64,000 bases of DNA from Gemmiger formicilis (GTDB lineage: Bacteria > Bacillota > Clostridia > Oscillospirales > Ruminococcaceae), in assembly GCF_018784445.1 (NCBI RefSeq), contig NZ_WQOH01000004.1, positions 214,320 through 278,319 on the forward strand. The letters are read 5' to 3'. The number at the start of each line of letters is the position of its first letter. The first letter of the stretch is position 1. Below are positions 57,501 to 64,000 of the stretch, in pieces. The notes beneath the pieces are model-generated. The model made no database searches and was not told the DNA's origin. It saw only the letters and a program-made list of their open reading frames with translations. The position numbers and the translations under genes are program-made.

Positions 57501-59310
57501 TCGGCTTTACCACTGTGGCCGGCGTATCTCCGCTTTTACTGGTGTACAGCAGGGTATCCTCGGTGTGATAGTAGAAGCTGTTGCTTGTTGCAGGGGTAAA
57601 GGTGGCAGTGGTCGAGCCGATGGTTATGTTGTCTGCCGTTTTTTTGCTAGGATCAAATTTGTTGGAGTAGAAGCTGATTTTGCCGTTTTCGGCGTTATCC
57701 GCAACGTAGGCGGCAAGGTCGGTGTCGTTAAAGTTGCCGGACGCAATCTGCTCGCGCACACCCTTTTTAAGGCCGACAGAGTAGATGACGCTGATGGGCT
57801 GGGCGTTGTTGACTTCCAGCTTGGGGGTGCCATCGGTGTTTGTGGCCTTATAATACCGCAGGGGCAGCATACTGGCAGGGATCTGGACCTGCACGCGGTC
57901 GCCGACACTGCCGCTGCCATGGGTGACGGTGATAATGATGTGGCTCAAATCGGCTGTATTGGGGTAGGCGCCGCTGACCGTGTCTTTATGCTCACCCTTA
58001 AAGATATAGGTATCCGCCGTGTCGGTGGAGGTTTTGTCCACCTGCGTAAAGACCTGGTCGGAAAAGGCAACGGCCTCAAAGCTCTTGACTTCCATATAAT
58101 CGCCCAGGGGATCATCGAAAGTCACGTAGCCTTCTTTCTGGGGCTTGTCCGTAACCTGCGTGGGGCCTGCCGGTGTGGTAGATACAGACGTGAAGATGTC
58201 CGCAAAGACATTCTTCAACTCATCAGCGCTGGAAGCCGCCATATAGTAATTTGCCTTGTCAGGTCTGTTGCCGAAGTTCCATTTCCAGGTACCGAGCAGC
58301 CCCCATGGATCATAAGATTCCCCGGTGTAAGTGGCAGAGGGGTAGTTGCTGGAGACCGCCTGCATGAACTTGTTTTCTTTTGAAGCTCCGCTGACATCGG
58401 CCTTCGGGTCAGCACCCTTAAAAATGCCGACCGTGTAAACCTCGGCACCTGCCGCCTTGAGGGATTTAGCCGTTTCAATCGCTTTGGAAGCAATGCTATT
58501 GTCAAACCCGTTGTCATTGTTAGGCGAGCCATCGGTAAAGAAGATGACGACCTTTTTGGCATTGGGGCGCGCATTATTCAGCACAGTTTGGGCATGCTGC
58601 AAGCCATAATCTGCCCGTGTGGCACCGCCAGGCTTAATCTTGTTGACTTCCTTTTTGAGGTCGGGGGCATTGGCGGCATTACATACGGTAAGATCCTTTA
58701 CGATCTGCGAGTAGTTGTCTCCGAGCGAGTTGGTATCATTGCCAACTGCTTTCCTGTATTCGCCCGCAAATTTCACGATGGAGAGCTGGATTTCCTTCTC
58801 TTTATCCGTGATTTTCGCGTTCTGGGCTGCGGCGCTGTCAATAAAGGTATTGACAGCGTTTTTCAGCGCGTCTATGCGCTTTTTGCCACCGCTCATGGTG
58901 TCCTTCATACTGCCGGAGGCATCCAGCACCATGACAATATCCAGGGCCTGCGTATTGGTGGTGGTGGTAGACGCATAGGAGGACAGCGCAGACAGCGCGA
59001 CCAGGAAATCAGCGTCTTTGATTTTGGACACCTCGATGGCGGGCTGGTCTTTCAGTTCGCCGCTGAAGGTGATTTTGTCTTCCTCCACCGTTTTGTCGGC
59101 CCAAATACGGCCGGTGGTGGCGTTGTTATAGCCCTGCGTGCGCTCCCACGCATTAAACGTGTTGGGGTCGCTGATGGTTGTACCGTTGGCCGTTACCTGT
59201 CCATCACCAGTACCCCCCTCCAGTGCATAGGCAGGGACAGGGAGCAACACCGTGAACAGGAGTGCCAGCATCAACAGGGCGGTTTGCAACCGTATAAGTT
59301 TACTGTGCAT
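54565..59310 (-). CDS. Giant sortase-anchored adhesin: VWA domain plus pilin isopeptide domains
   Basis: A 1581-residue surface protein. A signal peptide (1-30, ends AYA) is followed by a von Willebrand A domain (about 120-370) with MIDAS DASGS at 130-134 and FTDGSPNNDNG. A beta-rich region is followed by at least four FctA/Spy0128-type domains, each opening with K in a KILTGR/KVLTGR/KNLTGR-like strand and ending YEYKITE or FVNTY/FTNTY. These residues build intramolecular Lys-Asn bonds. An 18-nt repeat tract interrupts one domain. The C terminus is a Pro/Ala stalk and sorting signal IPQTSDTFP, a hydrophobic helix and KKRKK. Likely tip-type adhesin or pilin. Confidence 0.88.
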   Translation of the reverse strand: MHSKLIRLQTALLMLALLFTVLLPVPAYALEGGTGDGQVTANGTTISDPNTFNAWERTQGYNNATTGRIWADKTVEEDKITFSGELKDQPAIEVSKIKDADFLVALSALSSYASTTTTNTQALDIVMVLDASGSMKDTMSGGKKRIDALKNAVNTFIDSAAAQNAKITDKEKEIQLSIVKFAGEYRKAVGNDTNSLGDNYSQIVKDLTVCNAANAPDLKKEVNKIKPGGATRADYGLQHAQTVLNNARPNAKKVVIFFTDGSPNNDNGFDNSIASKAIETAKSLKAAGAEVYTVGIFKGADPKADVSGASKENKFMQAVSSNYPSATYTGESYDPWGLLGTWKWNFGNRPDKANYYMAASSADELKNVFADIFTSVSTTPAGPTQVTDKPQKEGYVTFDDPLGDYMEVKSFEAVAFSDQVFTQVDKTSTDTADTYIFKGEHKDTVSGAYPNTADLSHIIITVTHGSGSVGDRVQVQIPASMLPLRYYKATNTDGTPKLEVNNAQPISVIYSVGLKKGVREQIASGNFNDTDLAAYVADNAENGKISFYSNKFDPSKKTADNITIGSTTATFTPATSNSFYYHTEDTLLYTSKSGDTPATVVKPRQTYYYKLNYLQLDPGDRTQTVSKTDYVPVSIATQNEIKECIKTEDGKCYIKKGIKKGSLPSAIDNQLGDKDKNETGTADRRIDFQWNLVTDEGVLYLGNNGKLTMNATGSLKVTKNVVTDEGLHPDANAEFTMKFELAGTNLDTNASYNYTVTGIEGTKPIKSGDTFTLKKDQTAEIVGLPAGSTYTITEENLPTYYTKNITNDGKGTVTAGTAQEVTVTNTYNPAPITVKPDDGNYPFGGVKILTGRNWNQNDHFDFKLEAVDGAPLRDDVTNTYIQTNVAYTEGLTGDGAQVPFDFGSITFTKPGTYEYKITENIPTEGKIPGVSYDNSSYSVTVTITDDGSGQLTMTGHTITKDGASADSVKFTNTYSTSDVKVTLNATKRLNVVVGNRTLNKDDFSFNLSENGRVIQTAKNEADGKVTFTLNFTSADVGKKTYVISEVNNHLGGIGYDTRAYEVTFEVTDNGEGKLVASTPVYTLNSETVGGAQFVNTYTATAGADVKVTPEATKVLTGRDLQEGEFYFIVTDENGNEVSTGTNNADGTVKFSPIGFSQAQTTYAALFADLMDEQPVEDEQPVEDEQPVEDEQPTETEQPTETEQPTATEQPTATEQPTATEQPTATEQPTATEQPTATEQPTATEQPTATEQPTATEQPTETEQPTETEQPTEGNQPDVHRQPSLLALTPVDNNGEEIAPTEEMQNLLVHWYTISEAKPVDADDGITYDTTVYTLRVELQDVNSDGKLSIKSWAYYKADKTTPLGAGVTPTFRNSYAAADSDAVTITLQKNLTGRALNAGEFTFKLSCPEDAAHNGLTATNDASGKVTFALTYKDLDHDNSDAAPTAYTYTVSEVKGDAEGVSYDDQTYTFTVEVQDDGTGKMKAALTKVPASMTFTNTYTPKATPAPTPTVTPSQEPSAAPAPTATPAPTAAPKPVATATPAPMTHIPQTSDTFPLALLIAILAISGGAVALLIVGKKRKK
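55489..55800 (-). repeat. 18-nt tandem repeats in the adhesin (six-residue units)
   Basis: About 17 units of 18 bases: three EQPVED, two EQPTET, nine EQPTAT, then EQPTET twice and EQPTEG. The tract keeps the reading frame and forms a flexible Pro/Thr/Glu spacer within the adhesin. Unit number is likely to vary by slippage. Confidence 0.92.
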
Positions 59311-59465
59311 AGTTTCTATTCAATCCTTTCTCTTTATTGCGGGGACATCTATAAATAAACAGGGCCAAACCCCGGTGTGCCTGATAAATATATCCGGATT
59401 TACTTGAAATTGCCCTTATCGCTTTTCCTTAAAATAGTCTAAGCAGACAAAAGGGTACAAAAATC

Positions 59466-59484
59466 TACTATACCTAGTATAGTA
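59466..59484. promoter_or_regulatory. 19-bp AT-rich palindrome between LuxR gene 2 and the adhesin
   Basis: TACTATAC-CTA-GTATAGTA is a perfect inverted repeat 35 bases after the LuxR gene 2 stop and about 155 bases before the adhesin start. On the minus strand GATTTTTG follows, so it may be a weak terminator. Its position also suits an operator for the adhesin. Confidence 0.5.
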
Positions 59485-59518
59485 CAGTGGATTTATCTGA
59501 ATATCTATTACCCAAAGG

Positions 59519-62008
59519 TTAACAATTTGCCATCCATGCGGCCAGCCGCCGGCGTTTGGAGCGGGTGTCCCCCTCAATGTTTAGCTTAGAATAAATGCGG
59601 TTGCAGTATTGCTTGACGCTGCCCTCGGACAGAAACAGTCTCGCTGCGATCTCACGGTTGGAAAGCCTTGCGGCAACCAGGGTGCAGATTTCGCGCTCAC
59701 GCTCTGTCAGCGCATCAAACCCCGCCGGATAGGCACGGGCATACAGGAGCCCGGCGCTGTGCGTCTCCAGCGCCTCCCCAAGCGCCTGAATCCGGCTAGT
59801 AAAAGCATCCTGCGGCATATCCTGCAAAAGCGGTTTTAGATAGCGGTAGTTCTCCGCAAAAGGAAGCACCAGACCATCCATTTTTGCTTCCTGCAGGGTC
59901 TCCTGCAGCAGCGCGGCAGCCTCAGTCTGTTTGGCCATCATCGCGTAGGCGGCGGCCGTCTGGATGCGCAGGTACAGCGCGACCAGACTGTAACGGAAAG
60001 CGGCGGCGCCCTCGAGCAGCTTTTCACTTCGGCCTATGACCTTCGGCCACGCCTTTTGGGTCAGATAGACCTGATTTTCAATCAGCAGAATCATCGGACG
60101 CCCGGGCGCAAGAAAGTTTATGCCCTCCAACCGATGCAGGCGGAACGGCTCCGGTATCGCTTCTTCCTGCCCGAGCAGCGCATAATAGTAGGCACAGCAG
60201 GCATCCCAAAAGCGTACCCACGGGGCATTGTGCTGTTGCTGCAGCAGCTCATAGCGCCCCAGCGGTGTATAACGCGGGGCACCCTGCCCGAACAGGGAAA
60301 GCCGAAGCGAGAGAAAGTCACCGCAGAGCGCAATATTCTCCTGCCCGCTGCCGTCCGTCTGCGCATAGGTGCGCTCCAGCGCAATCATTGCATCATCAAG
60401 CTGCCCGCGCGTAAAAGCAGCTTCCGCCTGCATCAGGCGGTCAGCCCCTATGCCGTGATCATCTGTAATTTTACAGTAGTGCGGCATACAGCGGTCTAAC
60501 TCGGCCAGCTCGGCATCCAGCGCACCGGGCTTGCTGTGGTACATCATCAGCACTGAGGGCGAATTAAATGTCCAACCGTTCGCTTTTTGAATACTGATAG
60601 CTGGGCGCGTCATTTTTTCGCTGGCGCTGCGGTGCAGTACGCTCATGGCCGCTATATCATTATAAAAAAGGAAGCTTGTGATCAAGTCGCACTCCCCTAA
60701 CAGGTTGCTGCGGTATTCTCCGGGCCATGCGGGGTGCTCGTCAACGGTCTCCAACAGAAGGTTTTTCAATTCCAGCATTTTGGGAATCTGATGCCAGTTG
60801 AACATACAGCGCATCAGCACCAGCAGGGCAACCGGGTGTTCCTTCAGCGTTGATTTTGGGCAGGCATCCAGATCGGCCAGGGCTATTTTGGGCCGCGTGA
60901 TAGCCAGACGAATGCCGGTGTCTTTCTCAACCACACGCAGCAGCGCATCATAATCGCCGCAGGCACGGTAGGCCGTCATGGCGTGCAGCAGGTGCCCATG
61001 CTGCTCATACCATTGGCCGTATCGGTCGTAATAGACGGTCTGCTTCTCCGCCGGCAGCTTATGGAACGCCCGCATGGCGCAATGCTTCATCACGTGATGG
61101 CAGCGATACCGGTCACTGTCCGGCAAGCGCTTTACAAAAGCATTGCGGGTGGTCAAATCTGCCAGCAGCTCGGCGGCATCCGCCCGCCCTGTGACAGCTT
61201 TGGCCATTTCGATGGTAAACTCATCGGCCAGACTCAGCACGGTTAAAAATTCCTGCTGCATGGGCGGCAGCGGGTCGATCATGGTAGCCGTAAACAGGTT
61301 GTATATATCAGAACCGCGCTCCGGCAGGGCACCGCGGTCCGCCAGGGTTCGCAAATTCAGATAGACGGCTGAGATCCAGCCCTCCGTCGCGTAGAGAAGC
61401 TGCTGCAGCTGACTCTCTGTCAGGTCGGCACCGCAGCGGCGGGTGTAGACGGCGAGGTCATCCTTGTCCAGCCGCAGCTGCTTGGGGCCAAGGATACATA
61501 CCCTGCTGCACAGCTTCGTGATTTCAGCTTCCGAAAGAAAGTGGTTTCTGCTGGCTATAATGATATGTACATTTTTAGGGAGCTGGACAGCACATTTGCA
61601 AAGAAAATGTGCGCAGCGGGGACCTCGCAGCAGATGGTAATCATCCAGAAAAATATAGAACGGGCCTGTTCCGGCCAACGCGCGGTTCATGTCATCCATC
61701 AACAGCATGACGCCTTGAAGATCCGATGGCAATTCATATTGGCGCAGGAAATCAAGGCCCGCATGTGCAAAGGCTGACTGTGCACTCCGCCAGAAGATTG
61801 CCAGACTGTCGGAGTAAATGCTGATGCGAACCACCCGTGTACCGGGTACTTTGCTGCGTTCCCCCAAAAACCAGTTGACGGCGGTGGTTTTACCGTACCC
61901 CATGGGAGCAACCACGCAGGTCATTGCGTATTGGTCGATCTGCTGCAGCTGTGCCTGCAAGCGATCCGACATATAGATGTCATTCAAATTGGTATTTCGA
62001 TTTTGCAT
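59519..62008 (-). CDS. MalT-like LuxR-family transcriptional activator (2)
   Basis: An 829-residue paralogue of the regulator at 51806-54286, alignable by eye over its whole length. The P-loop is VVAPMGYGKTTAVNWFLGER at the same residue numbers, then YIFLDDYHLL and the shared GWISAVYLNLRTLADRGALP segment. The C-terminal helix-turn-helix is REREICTLVAARLSNREIAA with LFLSEGSVKQYCNRIYSKLN. The start is the ATG behind AAGGTCACGATT. The adhesin gene follows 208 bases downstream in the same direction, so this regulator probably controls it. Confidence 0.88.
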   Translation of the reverse strand: MQNRNTNLNDIYMSDRLQAQLQQIDQYAMTCVVAPMGYGKTTAVNWFLGERSKVPGTRVVRISIYSDSLAIFWRSAQSAFAHAGLDFLRQYELPSDLQGVMLLMDDMNRALAGTGPFYIFLDDYHLLRGPRCAHFLCKCAVQLPKNVHIIIASRNHFLSEAEITKLCSRVCILGPKQLRLDKDDLAVYTRRCGADLTESQLQQLLYATEGWISAVYLNLRTLADRGALPERGSDIYNLFTATMIDPLPPMQQEFLTVLSLADEFTIEMAKAVTGRADAAELLADLTTRNAFVKRLPDSDRYRCHHVMKHCAMRAFHKLPAEKQTVYYDRYGQWYEQHGHLLHAMTAYRACGDYDALLRVVEKDTGIRLAITRPKIALADLDACPKSTLKEHPVALLVLMRCMFNWHQIPKMLELKNLLLETVDEHPAWPGEYRSNLLGECDLITSFLFYNDIAAMSVLHRSASEKMTRPAISIQKANGWTFNSPSVLMMYHSKPGALDAELAELDRCMPHYCKITDDHGIGADRLMQAEAAFTRGQLDDAMIALERTYAQTDGSGQENIALCGDFLSLRLSLFGQGAPRYTPLGRYELLQQQHNAPWVRFWDACCAYYYALLGQEEAIPEPFRLHRLEGINFLAPGRPMILLIENQVYLTQKAWPKVIGRSEKLLEGAAAFRYSLVALYLRIQTAAAYAMMAKQTEAAALLQETLQEAKMDGLVLPFAENYRYLKPLLQDMPQDAFTSRIQALGEALETHSAGLLYARAYPAGFDALTEREREICTLVAARLSNREIAARLFLSEGSVKQYCNRIYSKLNIEGDTRSKRRRLAAWMANC

Positions 62009-62114
62009 AATCGTGACCTTACAACCGATCAAGTCCATCACTTTTGAACTTACTGTAATTATTATAGTACAAAATCGCCTCAAAAACAAGAAAAACCGAT
62101 GTTTTGTGGCAGCA

Positions 62115-62143
62115 TTGAACTTCAGGAACAGGTAAGGTATAAT
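62115..62143 (+). promoter_or_regulatory. Promoter of the GNAT/YoaP gene
   Basis: TTGAAC at 62115-62120 and TATAAT at 62138-62143 with a 17-base spacer. Confidence 0.75.
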
Positions 62144-62207
62144 AAGCACAGGAAAAAACCAGTATGAAAGCGCAAACCGTTCCAGTTAAAAAGGAAAGTG
62201 ATCGACT

Positions 62208-62957
62208 ATGGACTATATCCGCATCACGAAAGAAAACATTGACAAGGAGCACATCTGCTGTGCCATGTCCGGCAAGCAGTGCCTGGCAAAAAAGGAATGG
62301 CTCAAACAGCGCTTTGACGAAGGGCTGGTTTTCTGCCGCAGCGTGGAGCGCGGCAAATGCTTTATTGAATACATCCCGGCGGAAAACGCCTGGCTGCCCA
62401 TTGAGGCGGAGGGCTGTCTGCACATCAACTGCCTCTGGGTCTCCGGGGCGCTGAAAGGCCACGGCTACGCGAAAGAACTGCTGGCCCGATGCGTCAACGA
62501 TGCCCGGGCGCAGGGGCGTAAGGGAGTGTGTATTCTGTCTGCCGAGGGACGCAAGCGCGAATTCCTGGCCGACGCCAGGTTTCTGGCACATGAGGGCTTT
62601 TCCACGGCGGATGTGTCCGACTGCGGCATCACGCTGATGTACCTGCCGCTTTCCCCTGACGCTGCGCCGCCCAAGTTCAAGCCCTGTGCCAAGCACCCAC
62701 AGGCTGCAGAGCCCGGCTTTGTGCTCTACTATACCGACCAATGCCCTTTTACCTGTTATTGGGTGCCGCGCGTGGCAGAGACTGCCCGGGCCCACGGCAT
62801 CCCGCTGACCATACACCACATCACCGACCGCGAGACTGCGCAGAACACGCCCGCCCCGGTCACGACCTATGCCCTGTTCCGGGATGGGAAGTTTTTGACA
62901 CAGGGTATCCAGTCCGATAAGAAGTTTTTGGCACTGGCAGGCAAGGCTGATTCCTGA
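62208..62957 (+). CDS. GNAT acetyltransferase with YoaP-like C-terminal domain
   Basis: A 249-residue two-domain protein. Residues 1-150 are a GNAT fold with acetyl-CoA-binding loop LKGHGYAKELLARCVNDARA (about 86-105). Residues 155-249 resemble the YoaP C-terminal domain: FVLYYTDQCPFTCYWVPRVA, with a C-P-F-T-C pair like a thioredoxin-type motif, and TTYALFRDGKFLT. The acetyl acceptor is unknown. N-terminal ITKENIDKEHICCAM is typical of the family. AAAGGAAAGTG precedes the start. Stand-alone gene. Confidence 0.85.
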   Translation: MDYIRITKENIDKEHICCAMSGKQCLAKKEWLKQRFDEGLVFCRSVERGKCFIEYIPAENAWLPIEAEGCLHINCLWVSGALKGHGYAKELLARCVNDARAQGRKGVCILSAEGRKREFLADARFLAHEGFSTADVSDCGITLMYLPLSPDAAPPKFKPCAKHPQAAEPGFVLYYTDQCPFTCYWVPRVAETARAHGIPLTIHHITDRETAQNTPAPVTTYALFRDGKFLTQGIQSDKKFLALAGKADS

Positions 62958-63115
62958 CCGCGCTGGTGAGCGCATTCGGACGAGCATATACAACAGCCCC
63001 TCTTTACTTGTTCCGTTACACATTCGACCAACTGTAAAGTATAGAAGCATTTTCATAAACCTTGTCGTTATGAGCTTGTTCTATGGTTTACAGTTATAGT
63101 TTACAGTGCAAATAA
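62958..63115. other. Non-coding stretch
   Basis: Nothing recognisable was found; a direct GGTTTACAGTTATAGTTTAC duplication (TTTACAGT twice at 63087-63107) is the only feature. No terminator for the upstream gene is obvious. Confidence 0.35.
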
Positions 63116-63298
63116 ATCGACAGCAGCGACAGCGCGTATTGGGCTGTACAGGAGAACATCAACGCCAGCTTTACGAGCAGGGGTGTTGGCTGTTGGTTTT
63201 GCTCCACCGCCGAGGGCCAGTGTACCTACTGGACTGTTACGTTCAACGAAAACTCCTACTTGTTTTCATACAGAAATTATGATATAATTTCTGTATGA
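63116..63298 (+). pseudogene. Gene fragment, possibly the end of a CAP/SCP-type domain
   Basis: An open frame without a start codon encodes about 60 residues, including AYWAVQENINASFTSRGVGC and TYWTVTFNENSYLF. The alternation of GVG, aromatic and TVTFN residues resembles the last strands of CAP/SCP-domain proteins, but the match is weak. The frame ends inside the operator of the toxin-antitoxin operon, so if real it is a remnant left at an insertion or deletion junction. Confidence 0.3.
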
Positions 63299-63300
63299 AA
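63260..63300 (+). promoter_or_regulatory. Promoter and long palindromic operator of the toxin-antitoxin operon
   Basis: TTGTTT (63260-63265) and TATAAT (63283-63288), spacer 17. A perfect inverted repeat with 17-bp arms (TTTCATACAGAAATTAT and its complement, three-base centre) spans 63264-63300 and covers the -10 box. Such a site suits autorepression by the antitoxin-toxin complex. Confidence 0.88.
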
Positions 63301-63314
63301 GAGAGGTGCTATCT

Positions 63315-63521
63315 ATGCCGAACATTCGTTCCAGCGCAGATCTGAGAAACAACTACAATGACATTTCCTCTTACTGCCATGCCTACAACGAGCCGGTCTT
63401 TATTACCAAAAACGGTAAGGGCAGCAAGCTGCAAGAGGGCCTTGCCGACATTGACGCTGGGAACACACGCCCCTTTGCCGATGTTATGGCTGATTTGCGC
63501 CACCGCAGGGAGCGCAGATGA
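63315..63521 (+). CDS. Phd/YefM-type antitoxin, apparently shortened internally
   Basis: 68 residues. The N terminus, MPNIRSSADLRNNYNDISSY and EPVFITKNGKG, is the DNA-binding half of Phd/YefM antitoxins. The C terminus (KLQEGLADIDAGNTRPFADV followed by MADLR) is the toxin-binding tail. Between them, directly after KNGKG, the usual segment of about 20-25 residues (DLAVMSIETYEEL-like) is absent, in frame. The ATG at 63315 follows GAGAGGTG. It overlaps the toxin gene by four bases. Whether it still folds, represses or neutralises is open. Confidence 0.75.
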   Translation: MPNIRSSADLRNNYNDISSYCHAYNEPVFITKNGKGSKLQEGLADIDAGNTRPFADVMADLRHRRERR

Positions 63522-63868
63522 AATACAACATTCATGTCACCCAAGCCGCCGAGCGCGATATGGCGAACGCCTACGACTATATCGACCTTGTACTGAAAAG
63601 TCCAACTGCCGCCGACAAGCTGTTGGATGTAGCCGACGAAAAAATCGGAGCACTGGCAGAATTCCCGCACAAATTTGAAGTCATTTCCGACAAACTGCTT
63701 TCCCTATGGGAAATCCGCTTCACCATCGTTATGAACTACCTTGCGTTCTATACGGTGGACGATGCCACGCAAACCGTGCATATCGTGCGGTTTCTCTACG
63801 GCAAAAGCAACTGGATCACCATTCTGAAAACAGATGCAGCAAACGGCAGTTTGCCGGTGTTCTCATAA
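63518..63868 (+). CDS. RelE/ParE-family toxin
   Basis: A 116-residue toxin of the RelE/ParE superfamily: NIHVTQAAERDMANAYDYID at the N terminus, central LLDVADEKIGALAEFPHKFE, and the C-terminal IRFTIVMNYLAFYTVDDATQ, VHIVRFLYGKSNW. The GK/R-x-x-W ending is common in ParE-like proteins encoded with Phd/YefM antitoxins. It may inhibit translation (mRNA cleavage) or gyrase; the residues do not decide. It is full length and follows the antitoxin with ATGA overlap. Confidence 0.88.
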   Translation: MKYNIHVTQAAERDMANAYDYIDLVLKSPTAADKLLDVADEKIGALAEFPHKFEVISDKLLSLWEIRFTIVMNYLAFYTVDDATQTVHIVRFLYGKSNWITILKTDAANGSLPVFS

Positions 63869-63886
63869 CCGAATATTTTATCTGGG

Positions 63887-63914
63887 CGCTCACTTTTGTG
63901 GGCGCTTTTTCTAT
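63887..63914 (+). terminator. Terminator of the toxin-antitoxin operon
   Basis: GCGCTCAC-TTTT-GTGGGCGC stem (one T-G pair) followed by TTTTTC. Confidence 0.8.
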
Positions 63915-63925
63915 TGGAGAAAAAC

Positions 63926-64000
63926 ATGATTTATGACGAACTTATTGAAGAATTAGCGTTGACCCTGCTTACAAAGGCAAGGTATGAGGGCTGTATTAGC
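63926..64000 (+). CDS. Start of an unidentified gene (cut by window edge)
   Basis: ATG behind TTGGAGAAAAAC opens a frame that runs to the window end: MIYDELIEELALTLLTKARY followed by EGCIS. Too short to assign to a family. The good ribosome site and distance from the preceding terminator suggest a real gene. Confidence 0.55.
   Translation, partial: MIYDELIEELALTLLTKARYEGCIS

Noticed and set aside
54556..58383. A 1275-codon plus-strand open frame opposite the giant adhesin
   Set aside because: Low-complexity Gly/Leu/Arg-rich translation with no signal, domain or ribosome site. It mirrors the codon structure of the minus-strand adhesin, whose domains are clear.

Overview
The window looks like the chromosome of a GC-rich gut Firmicute of the Faecalibacterium/Gemmiger/Subdoligranulum type (Oscillospiraceae). 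This is an inference. It rests on Firmicute hallmarks: strong Shine-Dalgarno sites, a T-box leader, a tetrahydrofolate riboswitch with an ECF-type FolT, PPi-dependent phosphofructokinase, sortase-anchored adhesins, LacI and MalT-like LuxR regulators, and a YqhQ-PrmC pair. High GC and many small palindromic repeats between genes fit the same group. No rRNA, tRNA, CRISPR array or phage module was seen.

Layout. 1-8.3 kb is housekeeping: deoC end, a ZIP metal transporter, a lipoprotein with a two-component system, yqhQ, prmC and recA. 8.5-19.3 kb holds a macrodomain gene between recA and recX, then rimO, pgsA, cysS, two large GT-C membrane glycosyltransferases (one a double-domain fusion) and a DUF559 endonuclease-like gene inside an inverted-repeat cassette. 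19.4-24 kb has pfp, T-box/asnB and THF riboswitch/folT. 24.2-43.7 kb is mainly transport and regulation: LacI-MATE, a BMP-type nucleoside ABC importer, a MacAB-like export system, another MATE pump, exonuclease III, a sigma/anti-sigma operon with membrane proteins, and a PfkB kinase-LacI pair. 43.8-62 kb is a cell-surface region, almost all on the minus strand: a frameshifted beta-helix adhesin, a five-gene envelope cluster, a DUF2442 protein, and a 1581-residue VWA/pilin-domain adhesin between two paralogous MalT-like LuxR regulators. 62.2-64 kb has a GNAT/YoaP enzyme, a decayed fragment and a type II toxin-antitoxin pair whose antitoxin seems internally shortened.

Three families of small repeats run through the intergenic spaces. 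(1) A 172-bp MITE has two copies, 171/172 identical, in opposite orientation, each with a palindromic 4-bp target duplication. (2) 86-95 bp paired-palindrome elements have GTAGGGG...CCCCTAC ends. (3) Elements of about 190 bp with double-hairpin ends have an end architecture matching the inverted repeats that flank the DUF559 gene. The third family suggests an endonuclease gene with its non-autonomous relatives, and is the best candidate here for an undescribed system.

Limits: all family calls come from reading motifs in the translations. No database search, fold prediction or alignment was run.
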